Below are positions 1 to 12,278 of a stretch of 64,000 nucleotides of DNA, one piece after another. The DNA comes from Lonicera japonica. Taxonomy: Eukaryota > Streptophyta > Magnoliopsida > Dipsacales > Caprifoliaceae. Within the stretch, counting starts at the first letter, position 1. Each line of letters starts with the position of its first letter. The stretch spans positions 42,905,001 through 42,969,000 of the forward strand of contig CM038468.1 in NCBI GenBank assembly GCA_021464415.1, in the 5' to 3' direction. The notes beneath the pieces are model-generated. The model was given only the letters and a program-made list of their open reading frames with translations, searched no databases and was not told the origin of the DNA. The position numbers and the translations under genes were made by a program.

Positions 1-2420
1 CAACCATTCGTAATTAAAACCTGGAGTGCTACTAACCCATCTTAGATTAACTAAAATGGATAAATATGTAAATGCACCAGAAATTTAAATGGTAATATCA
101 AGCATGTCAATCAACCACTTCCTAATCATACTGATGATGATAGTATGGTACACAACATACAAACATATAAATAATCAATTTACGTAGTCAACTGAGTAAA
201 TCCCAAATTAATATACCACATACTGGGCTAGCCGTGACTTCCCATAAAAACATATACATGACAAACATGAGTTTGTATCAAAGCCACTAACTCGTCCCCG
301 GTCCATTCGCATCATTGTCCTCTCTGTATTCCTGAGTACCTGTATGGTTTTAGAAAAACGGGGTGAGCATATCGCTCAGTAGGGGGGAAGAAAATAACGG
401 ATATAACATTGAAAACGTTTCATGACTTATGACCCTAAACACAATAATATTTTCCATAAAACAATTTAATCATTTTTCACGACAGTTCATAAACAACAAA
501 TTATAATGATGCATGCTCATGCATATGCATGTTACCTCCCTTTGTGTCAACCAATCTCTAACCCTTGATGATGCATGCCAATGAGAATCCAAGTAAACAT
601 GGCCTTATGAAATTCATCCGCTCCAAGAGAATGAAATATAACCATAGTCCTTTTCACAAGAATCCGAACTAGAGTTATAATATAGAATCCGTTGCCTCAA
701 AACGGCATACCAATATCATCATACTTAGGAAGTGGAACAACAACCCGTCCATCTTTCATAGAAAAGAATCGAATACATGGTGCGTTGCCAATGCCTACGT
801 TCTCGGGACTTTCGCAGGTGGCTTATAGGCGGCCAAACAATATTCCCTAGAGATTTAGGGTTTTTGAACCCAAGGACACTGGACCCTGCCTATTTTTCCA
901 TCCCGGCAAGCACCATGAAGACATATATTCATACATAATTTATATCACCATGGTCTTCCATGACCAAGTACAATCATTACCAAAAAATCAATCAACCAAT
1001 CATATCCGATCAGACAATATCAAGATAGAAATGAAGCTTTCATGAATTGCCATGAGAAATAAAAATATGTCTTGCATCCGAGTACTCCACTATGATCATA
1101 GTTCATATATAAAGAAATATAAACTCCGTGTGAAACAGCCTCCGTGCCATCTACTATAAGAGAGATCCAAACTTGCTATAATACTGCCATGATGCCGGGT
1201 TGACATGATAATAATGCATAATATGCAATTCATGCTTAACATACTTCATATATATTCTAAAAACATCACATGCCATGTAAACTTTATGAATCATTAATCT
1301 ATGTCCCTTGCTGTGTATACACAACCTTTTATCAACCATTTTCCTTATATAATTGTATATACATCCTCAAGGGCAACCATGGAGATTAAATAATACTAAA
1401 TCTCAAGTTTAAATGGCATATATTGCTTCTCTTTAAACACTTTTATGGCAATACACGTGCTAAAGGACGAATATTGAAACACTTATACCATATACACTAT
1501 AACTAGTTATATTCCATATTCCTTGGTGTATAAAATCCATCAACTAATCCTTGTATCAATAAATAAGATCCATACACCTAAGAATATATTATATGATGCA
1601 AATAATATACACATAGTGAGTGTAAATGGCATATTCTGTTCTAAGTTACATGCTCACGGCTTTAAACATCATAAACCATCATTTCATTAGTAATCATACT
1701 TGTATAAGTCATTCTTGTATATCAAAAACAATAAATATATGCTTTACATCACACATATATATAAAATCATTCACATTTCGGTAAATAAAATCATATTTTT
1801 GAGTTTTGAAAAGGCATGAACCCTTACCTCGAGTAGATAAGCCGAAATGATGAAGAAAATGTGGTAATCCAATCCTTTTCAAAAGAAATCCCAAGAAAGA
1901 CGATGATGAATAGTGAAATAGAGAAGGATTTGGTTGATTTGGTGCGTATCTTTGATCCAAGATGAAAATTATATAAAAATAGATTAAAAGCTCCCTTCTT
2001 TCTCTCTCTGGAACCTTGTGAATGTTTTTGGGTCGAAATGGGTGAAAAAGGGATAAAACGCACTTAAAAATGAGTTAAGTCGGTGCACTATTCCGGATGG
2101 CAGACCGGTATGCTGAAAATAGAGTACCGGTCCACAACACTGATTTCTTCAAATTTTTATACGCCGGACCGGTATGCTGAAAACCCTATACCAGTTTGCA
2201 GCCAACTTCGTCCCCAATTTTTATACGCCAGACCGGTATGCCAAATTTCCCATACCGGTTCGCATGTAAACTTTTTTCTATTCTTGTTTTAGCCATAACT
2301 TCCTCCTCGGGACTCCGATTGAGACGATATTTATACTCCTGAAAAGGTAATTCAGAGATCTACAAAGCCCGAAAAGAACTTTTCTCTAAATTATGGACAT
2401 AAAATTTTCAAAAATATAAA
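1..2420. repeat. Non-coding, probable degenerate LTR-retrotransposon DNA
   Basis: No long reading frame is supported here. The stretch around 340-400 (a GGTGAGC...GCTCAGTAGG motif) and the stretch around 2290-2380 (CATAACTTCCTCCTCGGGAC followed by CCGATTGAGACGATA) resemble non-coding parts of repetitive LTR elements that I recall from many plant genomes. I could not find a pair of long terminal repeats or a primer-binding site. The assignment is a weak inference from resemblance only. Confidence 0.3.
2085..2265. repeat. Three-copy GACCGGTATG repeat, period about 64 bp
   Basis: GACCGGTATGC recurs at about 2103, 2167 and 2231. Each copy is followed by a short spacer and a TACCGG- or TACCAG-type inverted partner, and two copies share a TTTTTATACGCC lead-in. 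It is a short tandem array of inverted-repeat units inside the repetitive left edge of the window. No function is evident. Confidence 0.5.
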
Positions 2421-3500
2421 TACCACACCATATTTACTTAAAACAACATAATTCATATTAAAATAAACACAGAGTATTACAATAGGTGTTCAGCTTGGGG
2501 AATTAGTCTCAAGGAACAGATTATAAAGCTCATAAAACATAGCTCTTCCAGCGAGCTCCACGATCCGTGGCTAACCACTATATCAGAAAATGACATAGAC
2601 AATATGGGTGACTGCCACCTGCCTTGCAGAAAACACAGAATGACCCTAATCTTCATTAAATGCATACCAACTGTATTTAATGCACCAGAATTAATAGAGA
2701 AGTAACGTCAGAGTTGGTGATGATCAAGGCATGGCTTTAGACCTACTTTGGGAGCTCTTCCACACGTTTCCTCTTAGTCATATATATAGAAGAAGTATTT
2801 ACTTCTCTGAACATCGAAGATCAACCACTTTGATCAACTAAGAAGAACACGACATCAATAGAGCATTCGACAAAAAAAGAGTGAGAGATAAAACTTTAGA
2901 GTACACATTAGAGCTCATAAAATAGGAAAGTTAAAGCTCGCATAGCTCAAGCACACTCTCATTATAATATTGTGATGATAGAATAGCCAGAGAGACTTTT
3001 ATGAGTTTGTAATAGTCATTTAGTTATTCTCAATATAAAGCAAACCTAACTTCTAACTTTATTCCACAGAGGAGGACTAACTCATATTTTCATATGAGGC
3101 CAAATTCCTTTACATACTTTGATTTATTAGCTTGCTGTATTTATTATGTTAATCATTTGAACCAATCATTTAACTGTGCAGTCTAAACCGCCCTTCTAGT
3201 TTTACACACCAACAAACTTTTTTAAGTCTGCTTTTAATCCTCTGTAAATATCCTTTCAGGGGTTGATTCGATAAGTGATCTATACTAAAACCACGATTCT
3301 TAATATTTTCAGTTCTCGATTTTTGAGAACACGAAACAAAAATCAAGCCATGTGATTTTTTAGAATTTTCGATCTTATTCAAAATATTTTTTTATTTTTT
3401 TAAACTAGAAGAGGGAATTCCTGTGATTTTATTAATATAGAAAATGTTGAGCGCTATAGACGACAAAACCACACCTCTAGGCATTATTTGGAATATTTTT
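2421..3500. other. Gene-poor DNA with an LTR- or promoter-like patch
   Basis: No supported gene. Around 2704-2800 there is a TGACG-type motif (reverse strand of AACGTCA), then a TATA-like CATATATATAGAAG, then a purine-rich leader. That layout is seen in LTR or pararetroviral promoters, but no adjacent reverse transcriptase or gag reading frame was found, so it stays unassigned. Confidence 0.25.
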
Positions 3501-4440
3501 GGTATTTGAACAATTTTGTTTTTTTCGATATATATACTTACTTTTATTTTTAGCATTTTTCCATCTAGATAAGGAATATTATTATATTATTATGATGACT
3601 TCATTAATATAAAAGTGTTAAAATCAACAAAATCTTGAATTGAATGAGATACAAAATTTAAGAATTCGGCTATTGGTATATATTGATAACCTTATAACAT
3701 TTCATACGGTTCTTTACACAAATTTTTATATATCATAACAATACTGTTATTTTAGGAATAAACTTTAAAATTATAGCAGATAATAAGGTAAAACGAAAAA
3801 TATTGCACATATAATATATAAAATATAAAGTTAAGCTATACTTTACTCTTATTTTTAGTAATTTTGGTTTTTTAATTTTTGGTATTTTCAGTATTTTATT
3901 TTTTGAAACATTGAAAAAAGGATTTATCTAAAGAAAATTGGTATTTTTGGTTTTCGAAATTTTCAGTTTTTTATGTTTGATTATGCGGAACAATAACTAA
4001 TTTTTTTGAATTGTTTTCTATTTTTACTATACTGATTCTCACCCTTAGCCTTTTCAATTGGACTATCAAATGCATCCGCTTTAGCCTTCAAATCCAAAAA
4101 ACTGCCTTGCACCTCAAATATACTATCCCCATTAGCATATCAAAAATTTTCTTTCGATATCAAAACAGAGAACTCTTTGTACTATTTCCCCCCTCAAATA
4201 TTTAATTAATTTTATTTTTCCAATGTGTCATGTTTAGATAAAATATAATTTATTAGAGAGATGTTATCTTTGTTCGTGGTAAAATAAGATAGAATTAATT
4301 AAAGTGTACGAAAGCAAATTCGAAAACCGCCTAGTTTAACAAAAAAGTAAAATAAGATGAAAAAAAGGGGCACTGACCCATAAGTACACCACAAGATAAA
4401 TATTGTCCAGCAAATCCTACCCAGCTAAAAAATGACCACT
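3501..4440. other. AT-rich intergenic DNA
   Basis: Long A/T tracts and no convincing reading frame, transposon end or RNA gene. I see nothing specific in it. Confidence 0.5.
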
Positions 4441-6250
4441 TACTCATATTTTAAACTCTTAGCCAAAACTACAATTTCTCTCCTATTATTAGATCTCCAA
4501 TTTCTCTCTCTTTCCTTCACTTTCTCTCTAAAATCCATTTTCTCTTTCTAAAATCTCCTATCTCTCCCCATTACAAGATCTTCAATTTTTCTTTCTCCTC
4601 CACTTACTCGCTATTTCCTTCACTTTCTTTCTTAGATCCATGTTCTCTATCTAAAACCTCCCATCTCTCCCCATTACAAAATCTCCACTTTCTATCTATC
4701 CTCCACTTACTCTCTCTTTCCTCCATCAGTAGCGCCGCAGCAGCGGCGTCAACCACGGCGATGAAAAATGAAATTTTGTGAAAATTAAGCTAAGATGAAG
4801 ATATAGTTTGACTATCATTCATGGCATAAAACGAACTCGCGATGATCAGAATTGAAGTTAGAAGATTTGAAAGTCACAAAAAATGTGAAGATCCAAATAG
4901 AAAATCACCAAAGCAACGAATCAAACCGAGATAACGGTGAAATTCAATTCTTCTTCATCTTCACTCTATAGTTGGATTACTGAAAATTATCGCCCAGTAA
5001 TTCGCAAAACTATCAATGTAAACCTATTCAATGCCAAAAAGTATAATAGTAGAACTTCCATTCTTCTTCATCTTCACTCTGTTGTTGGGTTACAGGGGGC
5101 AGTAATCTGAAATACTGGGGGCAGTAATCCGCGAATTATTAGGGGCAGTAATCCCCTGATTACTCAAAAAAAAATAAAAGTAGAACATTTATTCTTTTTC
5201 ATCTTCGCTTTTTTGTTGGATTATTGGGGACGATAATCCGGAGACAGTAATCACTGGATTACTCAAAAAAAAAAATAAAAGTAAAACATCCATTCTTCTT
5301 CATTTTCGCCATGTTGTTGGATTACTATGGGCAGTATTACTGGGCGCAGTAGTCCGGAGGCAGTAATCCCCGGTTTACTCAAAAAAAATAAAAGTAGAAC
5401 ATTCATTCTTCTTCATATTTGCTCAGTTGTTGGATTACTAAGAGCAGTAATCCCTGGATTACTAAAAAAAATAAAAGTAGAACATCCATTCTTCTTCATA
5501 ATCGTTATGTTCTTGAATTACCGAGGGCGGTAATCTCCGGATTACTCAAAAAAAATTAAAAGTAGAACATCCATTTTTCTTCATCTTCGCTTTATTGTTG
5601 AATTACTAGGAGCAGTAATCCGGATTATTGGGCCCAGTAATCGGATTACTGGTGGCAGAAATCCGGATTATTGGGGGTAGTATTCCCTAAATTATTCAAA
5701 AAAAAATAAAAGTATAATATCCATTCTTGGTCATCTTCGCTCTGTTGTTAAATAATTGGGTCCAGTAATAGGATTATTGGTGGCCGTGATCCCCAGATTA
5801 TTCAAAAAAAATAAAAGTAAAACATCCATTCTTTTTCATCTTCGCTCTGTTGTTGGATAACTGGGAGCAGTAATCTAGTAATTCGGATTACCAAGAGGCA
5901 GCAATCCAGATTACAATAAAACGCAAAAATAATGAAAAAGATGATATAGAAAATCAAATCGAGATAAAGATAAAACTCGATTATCATCTATCTTAGAAAT
6001 CAAAATGTTCTCAATGGAGATGATGTCTTAGGCATCATCTATCTCAGATCCAATTTCTTTCTCTAAAACCCCCTTTCATTTTCCATTATCAAATCTCCCC
6101 TTTTCCTCTCTTTCCTTCACTTACTCTCTCTCTTCTGCACTAGTAGTGCTGCGCGCAAGAAATATCGGTGTCAACCGCTGCGATAGAGAATGGAAATGAA
6201 TAATGAAAATTTGTGAAAATCAATGGAGATGATGATCGTGAACGATACCC
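4440..6250. repeat. Minisatellite island flanked by direct repeats
   Basis: The core (about 4980-5950) repeats a module of about 85-150 bp: a CATTCTTCTTCATCTTCGC-type segment, a GTTGTTGGATTACT segment, GGGGGCAGTAATCC, a poly-A stretch and AATAAAAGTA. The module recurs roughly nine times with variation. GGATTACT and AGTAATCC are inverted relatives, so single units can fold. On the left (about 4490-4790) and right (about 6060-6230) lie two related copies of a CT-rich stretch followed by a GC-containing GTCAACC..CGATG and GAAAATTTGTGAAAAT motif. The whole may be one mobile element with an expanded internal minisatellite, but no certain terminal repeats or target duplication were found. Confidence 0.6.
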
Positions 6251-6632
6251 TCTATCTTGCTTGTGTTTCAAAGTTCGTTGCATATCAAAAATTTCTCAGT
6301 CGTGCTGAACAAGAATGACAATTCAAATTAAGATCTTTTTTACTTATGTTTAAATAGGACAGTAAAATTGGAATAATATTTTAAGATTTTATTAATAAGA
6401 AAAAAAATAGGCAATCTCTTATAATAGTAATTAAATTTTAACCTGTTAATAGTTATGAGTAAAGATGATCGGAAAGCGTATTTATGAGTTATTTTCCCTG
6501 AAAATATTGTGAGAGGAACTATTAGTTTGGAAACAACATTTCCCTTTTATTATTGTAAAAAAAATAAATATGTTTTACCTCAAATATCAAGTCCAAAATT
6601 AACAGTCAACTCGAAACTTGAAGACTAATAAC

Positions 6633-8333
6633 ATGAACTCACACCACACTACCCCATCCCTGCCGGACCCACGCGCCATTCACGCTCAGGCGATCAAATT
6701 CAACGCCGACCGGTCAGCCTTCAACAACCTAATAACCCTCTACTCAAAATCTAACCTCCTCTCCGCCGCCGCCCGCATCTTCCATCACCACATCCCCTCC
6801 CCCAACGTCGTCACATGGACCGCATTAATCTCCGCCCTCTCCAACACCCACTTCTCTCTCCACCACTTCCTCAAAATGCTCCGTCACCCCACTCTCCCCA
6901 ACCAGCGCACGTTAGCCTCCCTCCTCAAAACCTGCGCCTCCCTTCCCTCCCTCTCCTTCGGCCTTCAGCTCCACGCACTTGCCCTCAAGCTCTTCCTCTC
7001 TTCCGAACCCTTTGCCGCCTCCGCCCTCATCCATTTTTACTCAAAAGTCAGGTATCCTGATAGTGCACGCAAGGTGTTCGATGAAATAACTCAGTTAGAT
7101 GAAGTTTGTTATTCTTCGGTAATTGTTGGGTTGGCGCAGAACTCAAGGCCTAGTGAGGCTTTATCTTACTTTGCTGGGATGAGAAAGTGTGATATAGGGT
7201 CTACTATGTATAGTGTGTCTGCTGCATTACGTGCTGCGGCTGAGCTTGCCGCGTTAGAACAGTGTAGGATAATTCATGGGCACGCGGTTGTGACTGGGTT
7301 GGACGTGAATGTTGTGGTGGGGACTGCGTTGGTTGATGGGTATGGGAAATGTGGGCTTGTTTTGGAGGCACGGGAGGTTTTCGATGAAATGCCGGAAGTG
7401 AATCTTGTCGGGTGGAATGCAATGATGGCGGGCTATGCACAGCAGGGGGATAACAAATCTGTTATGGAGCTTTTTGGGTTAATGGAGAGTCAGGGTTTTT
7501 TGCCTGATGGATATACCTTCTTGGCCATTTTGACATCATTTTGTATTGCTGGTTTGGGGAACGAGACAGAGGTTTGGTTGAGGAAGATGAGAACAGATTA
7601 CAAATTGGAGCCGTGGCTCGAGCATTACACGTGTTTGATTGGTGCAAAAGGAAGAGCTGGGCAATTGGACGATGCTGAAAGGATAGCTCTAACAATGCCA
7701 TATGAGCCGGATGCTGCAGTTTGGAGAGCCTTGTTGACGACTTGCGCATATCATGGTGCAGCGGACATGGCTCGGCGAATGAGCAACCGGTTATTGGAAT
7801 TGAACCCACAGGATGATTCTGCTTATGTTATTGCTGCCAATGTATATGCAGGCACAGGAAGGTGGGATGAAGTTATGGAAGTGAGGAAATTGATGAAAGA
7901 TAGAAGGGTTAGGAAGGAAGGTGGGATGAGTTGGATAGAAGTACAGGGCGAGGTACATGTGTTCCTGGCTGGTGATCGGTGGCATGATCGGACGGAGGAG
8001 ATTTATGCAAAATTGGGGGAATTAATGGAGGAGATTGTGAAGTTGGGGTACGTGCCGGTTTGGGAGGAGATGTTGCATGAAGTGGATAAAGGGGAGAAGA
8101 GGGAAGGGCTTTGGTACCATAGCGAGAAGTTGGCAGTGGCATATGGGGTGGTGAGTGGGGCTGCGCCGCCAGGGAAGGCGCTGAGGATAGTAAAGAATTT
8201 GAGGATTTGTAGGGATTGTCACGAGGCTTTGAAGTATATTAGCGTTGTGGTGGAGAGGGAGATTATAGTGAGGGATGTTCATAGATATCATAGGTTCTTG
8301 GATGGTAAGTGTACTTGCGGAGATTATTGGTGA
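6633..8333 (+). CDS. PPR protein, PLS-DYW class (organelle C-to-U RNA editing factor)
   Basis: Intronless 566-residue protein from the first in-frame ATG (6633) to TGA (8331-8333). Tandem pentatricopeptide repeats with P, L and S character fill residues 1 to about 330, for example the VVTWTALISAL and NLVGWNAMMAGYAQQGD units. E-type repeats follow, then a C-terminal DYW deaminase domain. Visible catalytic and zinc-binding residues are HSE at 496-498, CRDC at 526-529, His553, CTC at 560-562 and the terminal GDYW. The PG box reads KEGGMSWIEV, so the usual proline is glycine. In the family, the PPR tract reads an RNA site and DYW deaminates C to U in mitochondria or plastids. The N terminus is short, repeats begin almost at once, and I see no clear transit peptide, so the true start or targeting is uncertain. 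Third-position base use changes sharply near 7040 (C-rich before, G/T-rich after). The target site and orthologue are not identifiable here. Confidence 0.93.
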   Translation: MNSHHTTPSLPDPRAIHAQAIKFNADRSAFNNLITLYSKSNLLSAAARIFHHHIPSPNVVTWTALISALSNTHFSLHHFLKMLRHPTLPNQRTLASLLKTCASLPSLSFGLQLHALALKLFLSSEPFAASALIHFYSKVRYPDSARKVFDEITQLDEVCYSSVIVGLAQNSRPSEALSYFAGMRKCDIGSTMYSVSAALRAAAELAALEQCRIIHGHAVVTGLDVNVVVGTALVDGYGKCGLVLEAREVFDEMPEVNLVGWNAMMAGYAQQGDNKSVMELFGLMESQGFLPDGYTFLAILTSFCIAGLGNETEVWLRKMRTDYKLEPWLEHYTCLIGAKGRAGQLDDAERIALTMPYEPDAAVWRALLTTCAYHGAADMARRMSNRLLELNPQDDSAYVIAANVYAGTGRWDEVMEVRKLMKDRRVRKEGGMSWIEVQGEVHVFLAGDRWHDRTEEIYAKLGELMEEIVKLGYVPVWEEMLHEVDKGEKREGLWYHSEKLAVAYGVVSGAAPPGKALRIVKNLRICRDCHEALKYISVVVEREIIVRDVHRYHRFLDGKCTCGDYW

Positions 8334-9530
8334 GTGAGTAAGAAAAAAAAGATTTAATTAAAGAACCCCAAAGGCGCTTCCGAAACCGAATGCATTTGTT
8401 TCTCTTCATTTTTCAATATAGAAACATTGCATTGTCGGATAAGACCTGTAATTCGAATAGATTTGTAATTCGAGTTGAGATCGCGAGTCTTTGAAAATGT
8501 CCATGCTAGCATCATTTAAGAAATGATAATCAACCTAAAAGAGAGAATTTTCATTGATACTCCTTTTGTTTATTCATGTGCTGGCCGATGATTTACTAAC
8601 CGCCTTTATATGGAATCTGTCCAATAACTACTTAAGACTACAATTGCAATGTTTTGAGTGACACAAGTTTTATTCTCAAAAAATAAAGACAGATACGTAG
8701 ATAGTTGAGTGAAAAAGAGAAATATATATTTAGTGCTCGCAGGAAAAATGTAAGGATATTACACACTATGCAAACCTAAATTAGATTACAACCTGTCAAT
8801 GTATAAGCAAAAGTAAAGGTTAGAGTATTATTAAGAAGTTAAGAACTAAAACAAAAATGTTATAATAAATTCAACATTAGCTTAATTGCAACCCAAGCAT
8901 TTACGCATAGAACTTTGTTGAATTGCAAGATAATCAAATACTCCAAATTATGAAAAAGTAAAGCAATGTTAATATTGTTATTGTCAAGATTTAATTAAAA
9001 ATAGTTCAAGTTTGCCCCAGTGAAAAAAGAAAAGAAAAGATAAAGCGTATGAATGGCATGTTCAAATTTCATCTGTACAAGTTTTAAAAAATAAAATAAA
9101 ATTGTACACACGTAAAATATACTCCGAAGGCTAGTATCATTTTAATAATTTGAATAAACTTTCTCGCATGTATGTTTTTATATATGTAAAAGGTGGGTCC
9201 GTTTTTGGTACAAACCAATCCTTACAGACTGATTCTTTTACAACAGTTTTCCGTCATAAAAACATTTGGAATTTTTTTTTTTTCTGAAAAATTGTCATAA
9301 AAAATGACTAGTCCGTATAGATTGATCTGTACCACAAATTTCCTATATAAAAGGTCATGTTCTATCTTGAAAATGATCCTAAAAAACTATCGTATATGTT
9401 TAACATTAAATCATTTTAAAGCAACTTCTTTGGGACACTTTTCTTGGGCTGCTTTTGCTTGCTTTAAAACAGGTCACCTAATTCACTTAAATTTTACAAT
9501 TTTGAATCAGTTTACTTAATTTTCTTATGA
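8334..9530. other. AT-rich 3' flank of the PPR gene
   Basis: Contains the presumed 3' untranslated region of the PPR gene followed by AT-rich DNA. No second gene or clear transposon end is visible. Confidence 0.5.
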
Positions 9531-9538
9531 TTTTAAAA

Positions 9539-10356
9539 GGGTGATTTTAAATACACCCACTAGATTAGGCTTTTCACCCCACCTAAAATTTTTACATTAC
9601 ATATTTTTTACCTAAAATAATCTAATAGAGATCTGTAAACTCACCCCACCAAAAATCTCATGATGTTGCCGATATTACCCGAGCGTAATAAAACCCATTC
9701 CTCTCTTATTCTTTCATCCCCTTTTTCTCTTATTCTTTTCTCCATCTGCAGCGAAACTAATCGGTAGATTCTTTCATCCCATCTGCAGCGAAACTAATTG
9801 GAAGAAGATTGAAGAATATGATTTTGTCTCTTACTTCAAAATACTGTAAATTTTCTTCATTAATTTTATTTGTTTTGATAAAGTGCATTTAAAATCATTC
9901 TTACTTGGTTCTGTGTTTTGGGGAACATCTGTGATTTAGCACTTTGGATTATGTGTTCTTGTAGTAAGAATGAAATTTCGCATGAATTATTGATGGATTT
10001 GTGTCAAGCGTTGTTTCGCATGAATTATTGATGAATTTGTTTTACAGGTAATGAAGATAGCCAGTTAAAATAATATTTTCGAAGAAATTTAGTTTTCAAC
10101 ATTTACTTGCTTAGAATTAATTTCCATGTAAATTCCACTCATAATCTAATGAATTCTATGCAATTGAATTTTTGTGAAAAGTAACGGCAAATTATTCGTC
10201 ACTAAATGTTCATTTTTATAGAGGTATTACTTTTAATAAACTCACCCTACCTAGGGGGTGAGTTGAAAGATTTTTTCAAAAATTAATAGGGTGAGAAGAA
10301 AGTTCTTTCAAAGTAGGATGAAAAGCCTAATCTAGTGGGTGCATTTAAAATCACTC
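9539..10356. mobile_element. Non-autonomous TIR transposon, 818 bp, 8-bp target duplication
   Basis: The left end GGGTGATTTTAAATACACCC and the inverted right end (GAGTGATTTTAAATGCACCC when reversed) match over at least 40 bp. They continue through CACTAGATTAGGCTTTTCA. Both sides are flanked by TTTTAAAA (9531-9538 and 10357-10364), an 8-bp target duplication that suggests the hAT superfamily. The palindromic TSD makes the size slightly ambiguous. The inside has no transposase frame. It includes a partly duplicated ATCTGCAGCGAAACTAAT stretch near 9750-9800 and a duplicated GCATGAATTATTGATG stretch near 9980-10030. Confidence 0.75.
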
Positions 10357-10364
10357 TTTTAAAA

Positions 10365-10990
10365 TCGACTGTAGATTTTAAATTATAACTTGCTTAATCA
10401 ACGGATCAAACACTCAAAGTGGGTCATCTTAACATTTGTTCTAATTGCACGTATTAACAATATATTTATTGAAAGGACAAAACTTAAATGCACATTAAAT
10501 AGGGCATGTACTTTCATACATGAGATTATTATTTTTTATTTATCATGTGCTCCTACTACATAATCTATCATTTTCGATCATAAATTAATTAATACCCCTT
10601 CCCTTTTCTTACCCATCAACATTATTGTTCTAAGAAAGTTTAAAGGATGTTTCTTTGGGACCATCTAACATATTAAGGATCACGGGTTGTTTACAATTGC
10701 TTTTCTAACGACTAGGCCTATCTAATAAATCGAACAAACACGAAATCTGCATGTTTGGTTCGCTAACTTAAAAATCGAGTTTTAATTGAGTTTAAATTGG
10801 GCCTAGTGTGAACAAAATTTTGAGCACAAAATAAATTTTGGGCTGATTTTGAATTTCATGATCAGATTCAAGTAGAAATTCGATCTATTGACAAGCCTAA
10901 TCTTATTATTGCCATTCTATCTGAGCCTATTTTTGCCACGACATACAATTGGTCATAACACCTCTCATTGAATTTGGGACTGCCTTCAGC
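10365..10990. other. Intergenic DNA
   Basis: AT-rich, no supported gene. It leads into the copia-like gag relic that follows and may contain more of that decayed element. Confidence 0.4.
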
Positions 10991-11250
10991 AACATTTTTC
11001 GCTGCAATCTATTGCAAACGTTACTTGTATCCATTTCCAGCTCATGTCTATTCGCAGTGATCTAGTATTTGTCGTTCTTCGTGATCTTGGCTCGGATTAT
11101 GCCATCATTGTCACTGCAATCTTAAACTTTCCTCCGCTGCTGCTTTTCCGGATCTTCAGGCTCATCTCCTTTCATTTGAGGCACAAATCAGTGTATCCTG
11201 GCCAGCTCCACAAACTGCCTTTTTTGGTCTGGACCGAAGCTTGATCTACT
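10990..11250 (+). pseudogene. Ty1/copia-type gag relic, frameshifted
   Basis: From 11044 one frame reads SDLVFVVLRDLGSDYAIIVT, which resembles the copia gag (UBN2/retrotransposon gag) motif around LRGLGPDY. Near 11137 similarity jumps one frame to PDLQAHLLSFEAQISVSWPA, the next part of the same domain, ending at a TAG near 11245. This is a short, broken piece of a retrotransposon polyprotein. No pol domains or LTRs are visible nearby. Family assignment is from recall of the motif. Confidence 0.5.
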
Positions 11251-11825
11251 AGGACCCAATTTGTTCCGACTCTGGTGATAAATGATACATTTACATGGGA
11301 AGGTTCAAAGTTGAGACCTTCAAATTTGATCGGATACTTCATGGGGTGCTCAAATTTTGAATTCTTGATTAGTTGAACTATTTTTTGGCCACTAGTATAT
11401 CAAAAATGGTGTAGTCGTTCATTCACATTAATAATGTTTTTCCCCAGAGTATTGTTTTATTTTACTTATAGTACCTATTAAATTTATGAAAATACTACAA
11501 TGTATGGAGCGGTTAAAAAATTTCTAATTGTGCAATTAGAAGTTAAACATGATGACATGAGAGTAAACAAACAAAAAACAATGTACTAACTGTTACGAAA
11601 ATTAGACGCCACAAATCTTCAATTAAAATCATGGATTACAAATAATAAAAAGAAGAAATCATATACAATCGAAATTATTTGAGACAAAAAATAAAATCAA
11701 TTGCCCAACACGAAAAATTAAATAATATCGACAAACTACCCCTACATCAAAGAGAATGGTTTATAAAACAAGTGAGCAGATCAACACAAAATTAAATACT
11801 ACAAAAGCTCTCAGTTGGACACTTA

Positions 11826-12275
11826 GGCCTCGTTTGATTCAGGTATTAGAGTAACTGGGATTAATAATACCAATACCTTGTTTGATTAATGCAGTATTAA
11901 TACTGGGATATCTCATACTGATGTTAATATCATGTTTGATTCTATAACTTGTATACGGGATTATATTTTGGACTAACAAAAAAAAATGATTTTTTTTAAA
12001 AAAATTAAAATAATAATAATATAGTAGTAGAGTAGTGGCATTTTTGAAAATATTATAGTAGTAATGACATTTTTGAAAATATATGGTTCATTTTTCTTAA
12101 TCCTGGATAAACAATACCACTTCTCCCTGATATTAAATTATACCACAAAGAGTGGTATTAAGTTAGTACTGGTATTAATAATCCCAGCACATTTGTGCGA
12201 ATCAAACAAGGTATTATAAAAAAAGTGATATTAATAATCCCATACCACTTTTTAATACTCGAATCAAACGAGGCC
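11826..12275. mobile_element. PIF/Harbinger (Tourist-like) MITE, 450 bp
   Basis: Left end GGCCTCGTTTGATTC pairs with right end GAATCAAACGAGGCC as a perfect inverted repeat, and the similarity continues inward (GGTATTA / TAATAC). TTA flanks both sides (11823-11825 and 12276-12278), the target duplication expected for Harbinger elements. The interior is AT-rich, with repeated GGTATTA/TAATACC words and no coding potential. Confidence 0.85.
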
Positions 12276-12278
12276 TTA

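Noticed and set aside
2480..3060. Endogenous pararetrovirus or LTR promoter
   Set aside because: A TGACG motif and a TATA box alone are not enough. No reverse transcriptase, coat or movement-protein signature was visible nearby.
7204..8291. Several open frames of 60-115 codons on the minus strand under the PPR gene
   Set aside because: They are antisense shadows of the PPR reading frame, with His/Pro-rich composition and no domains.
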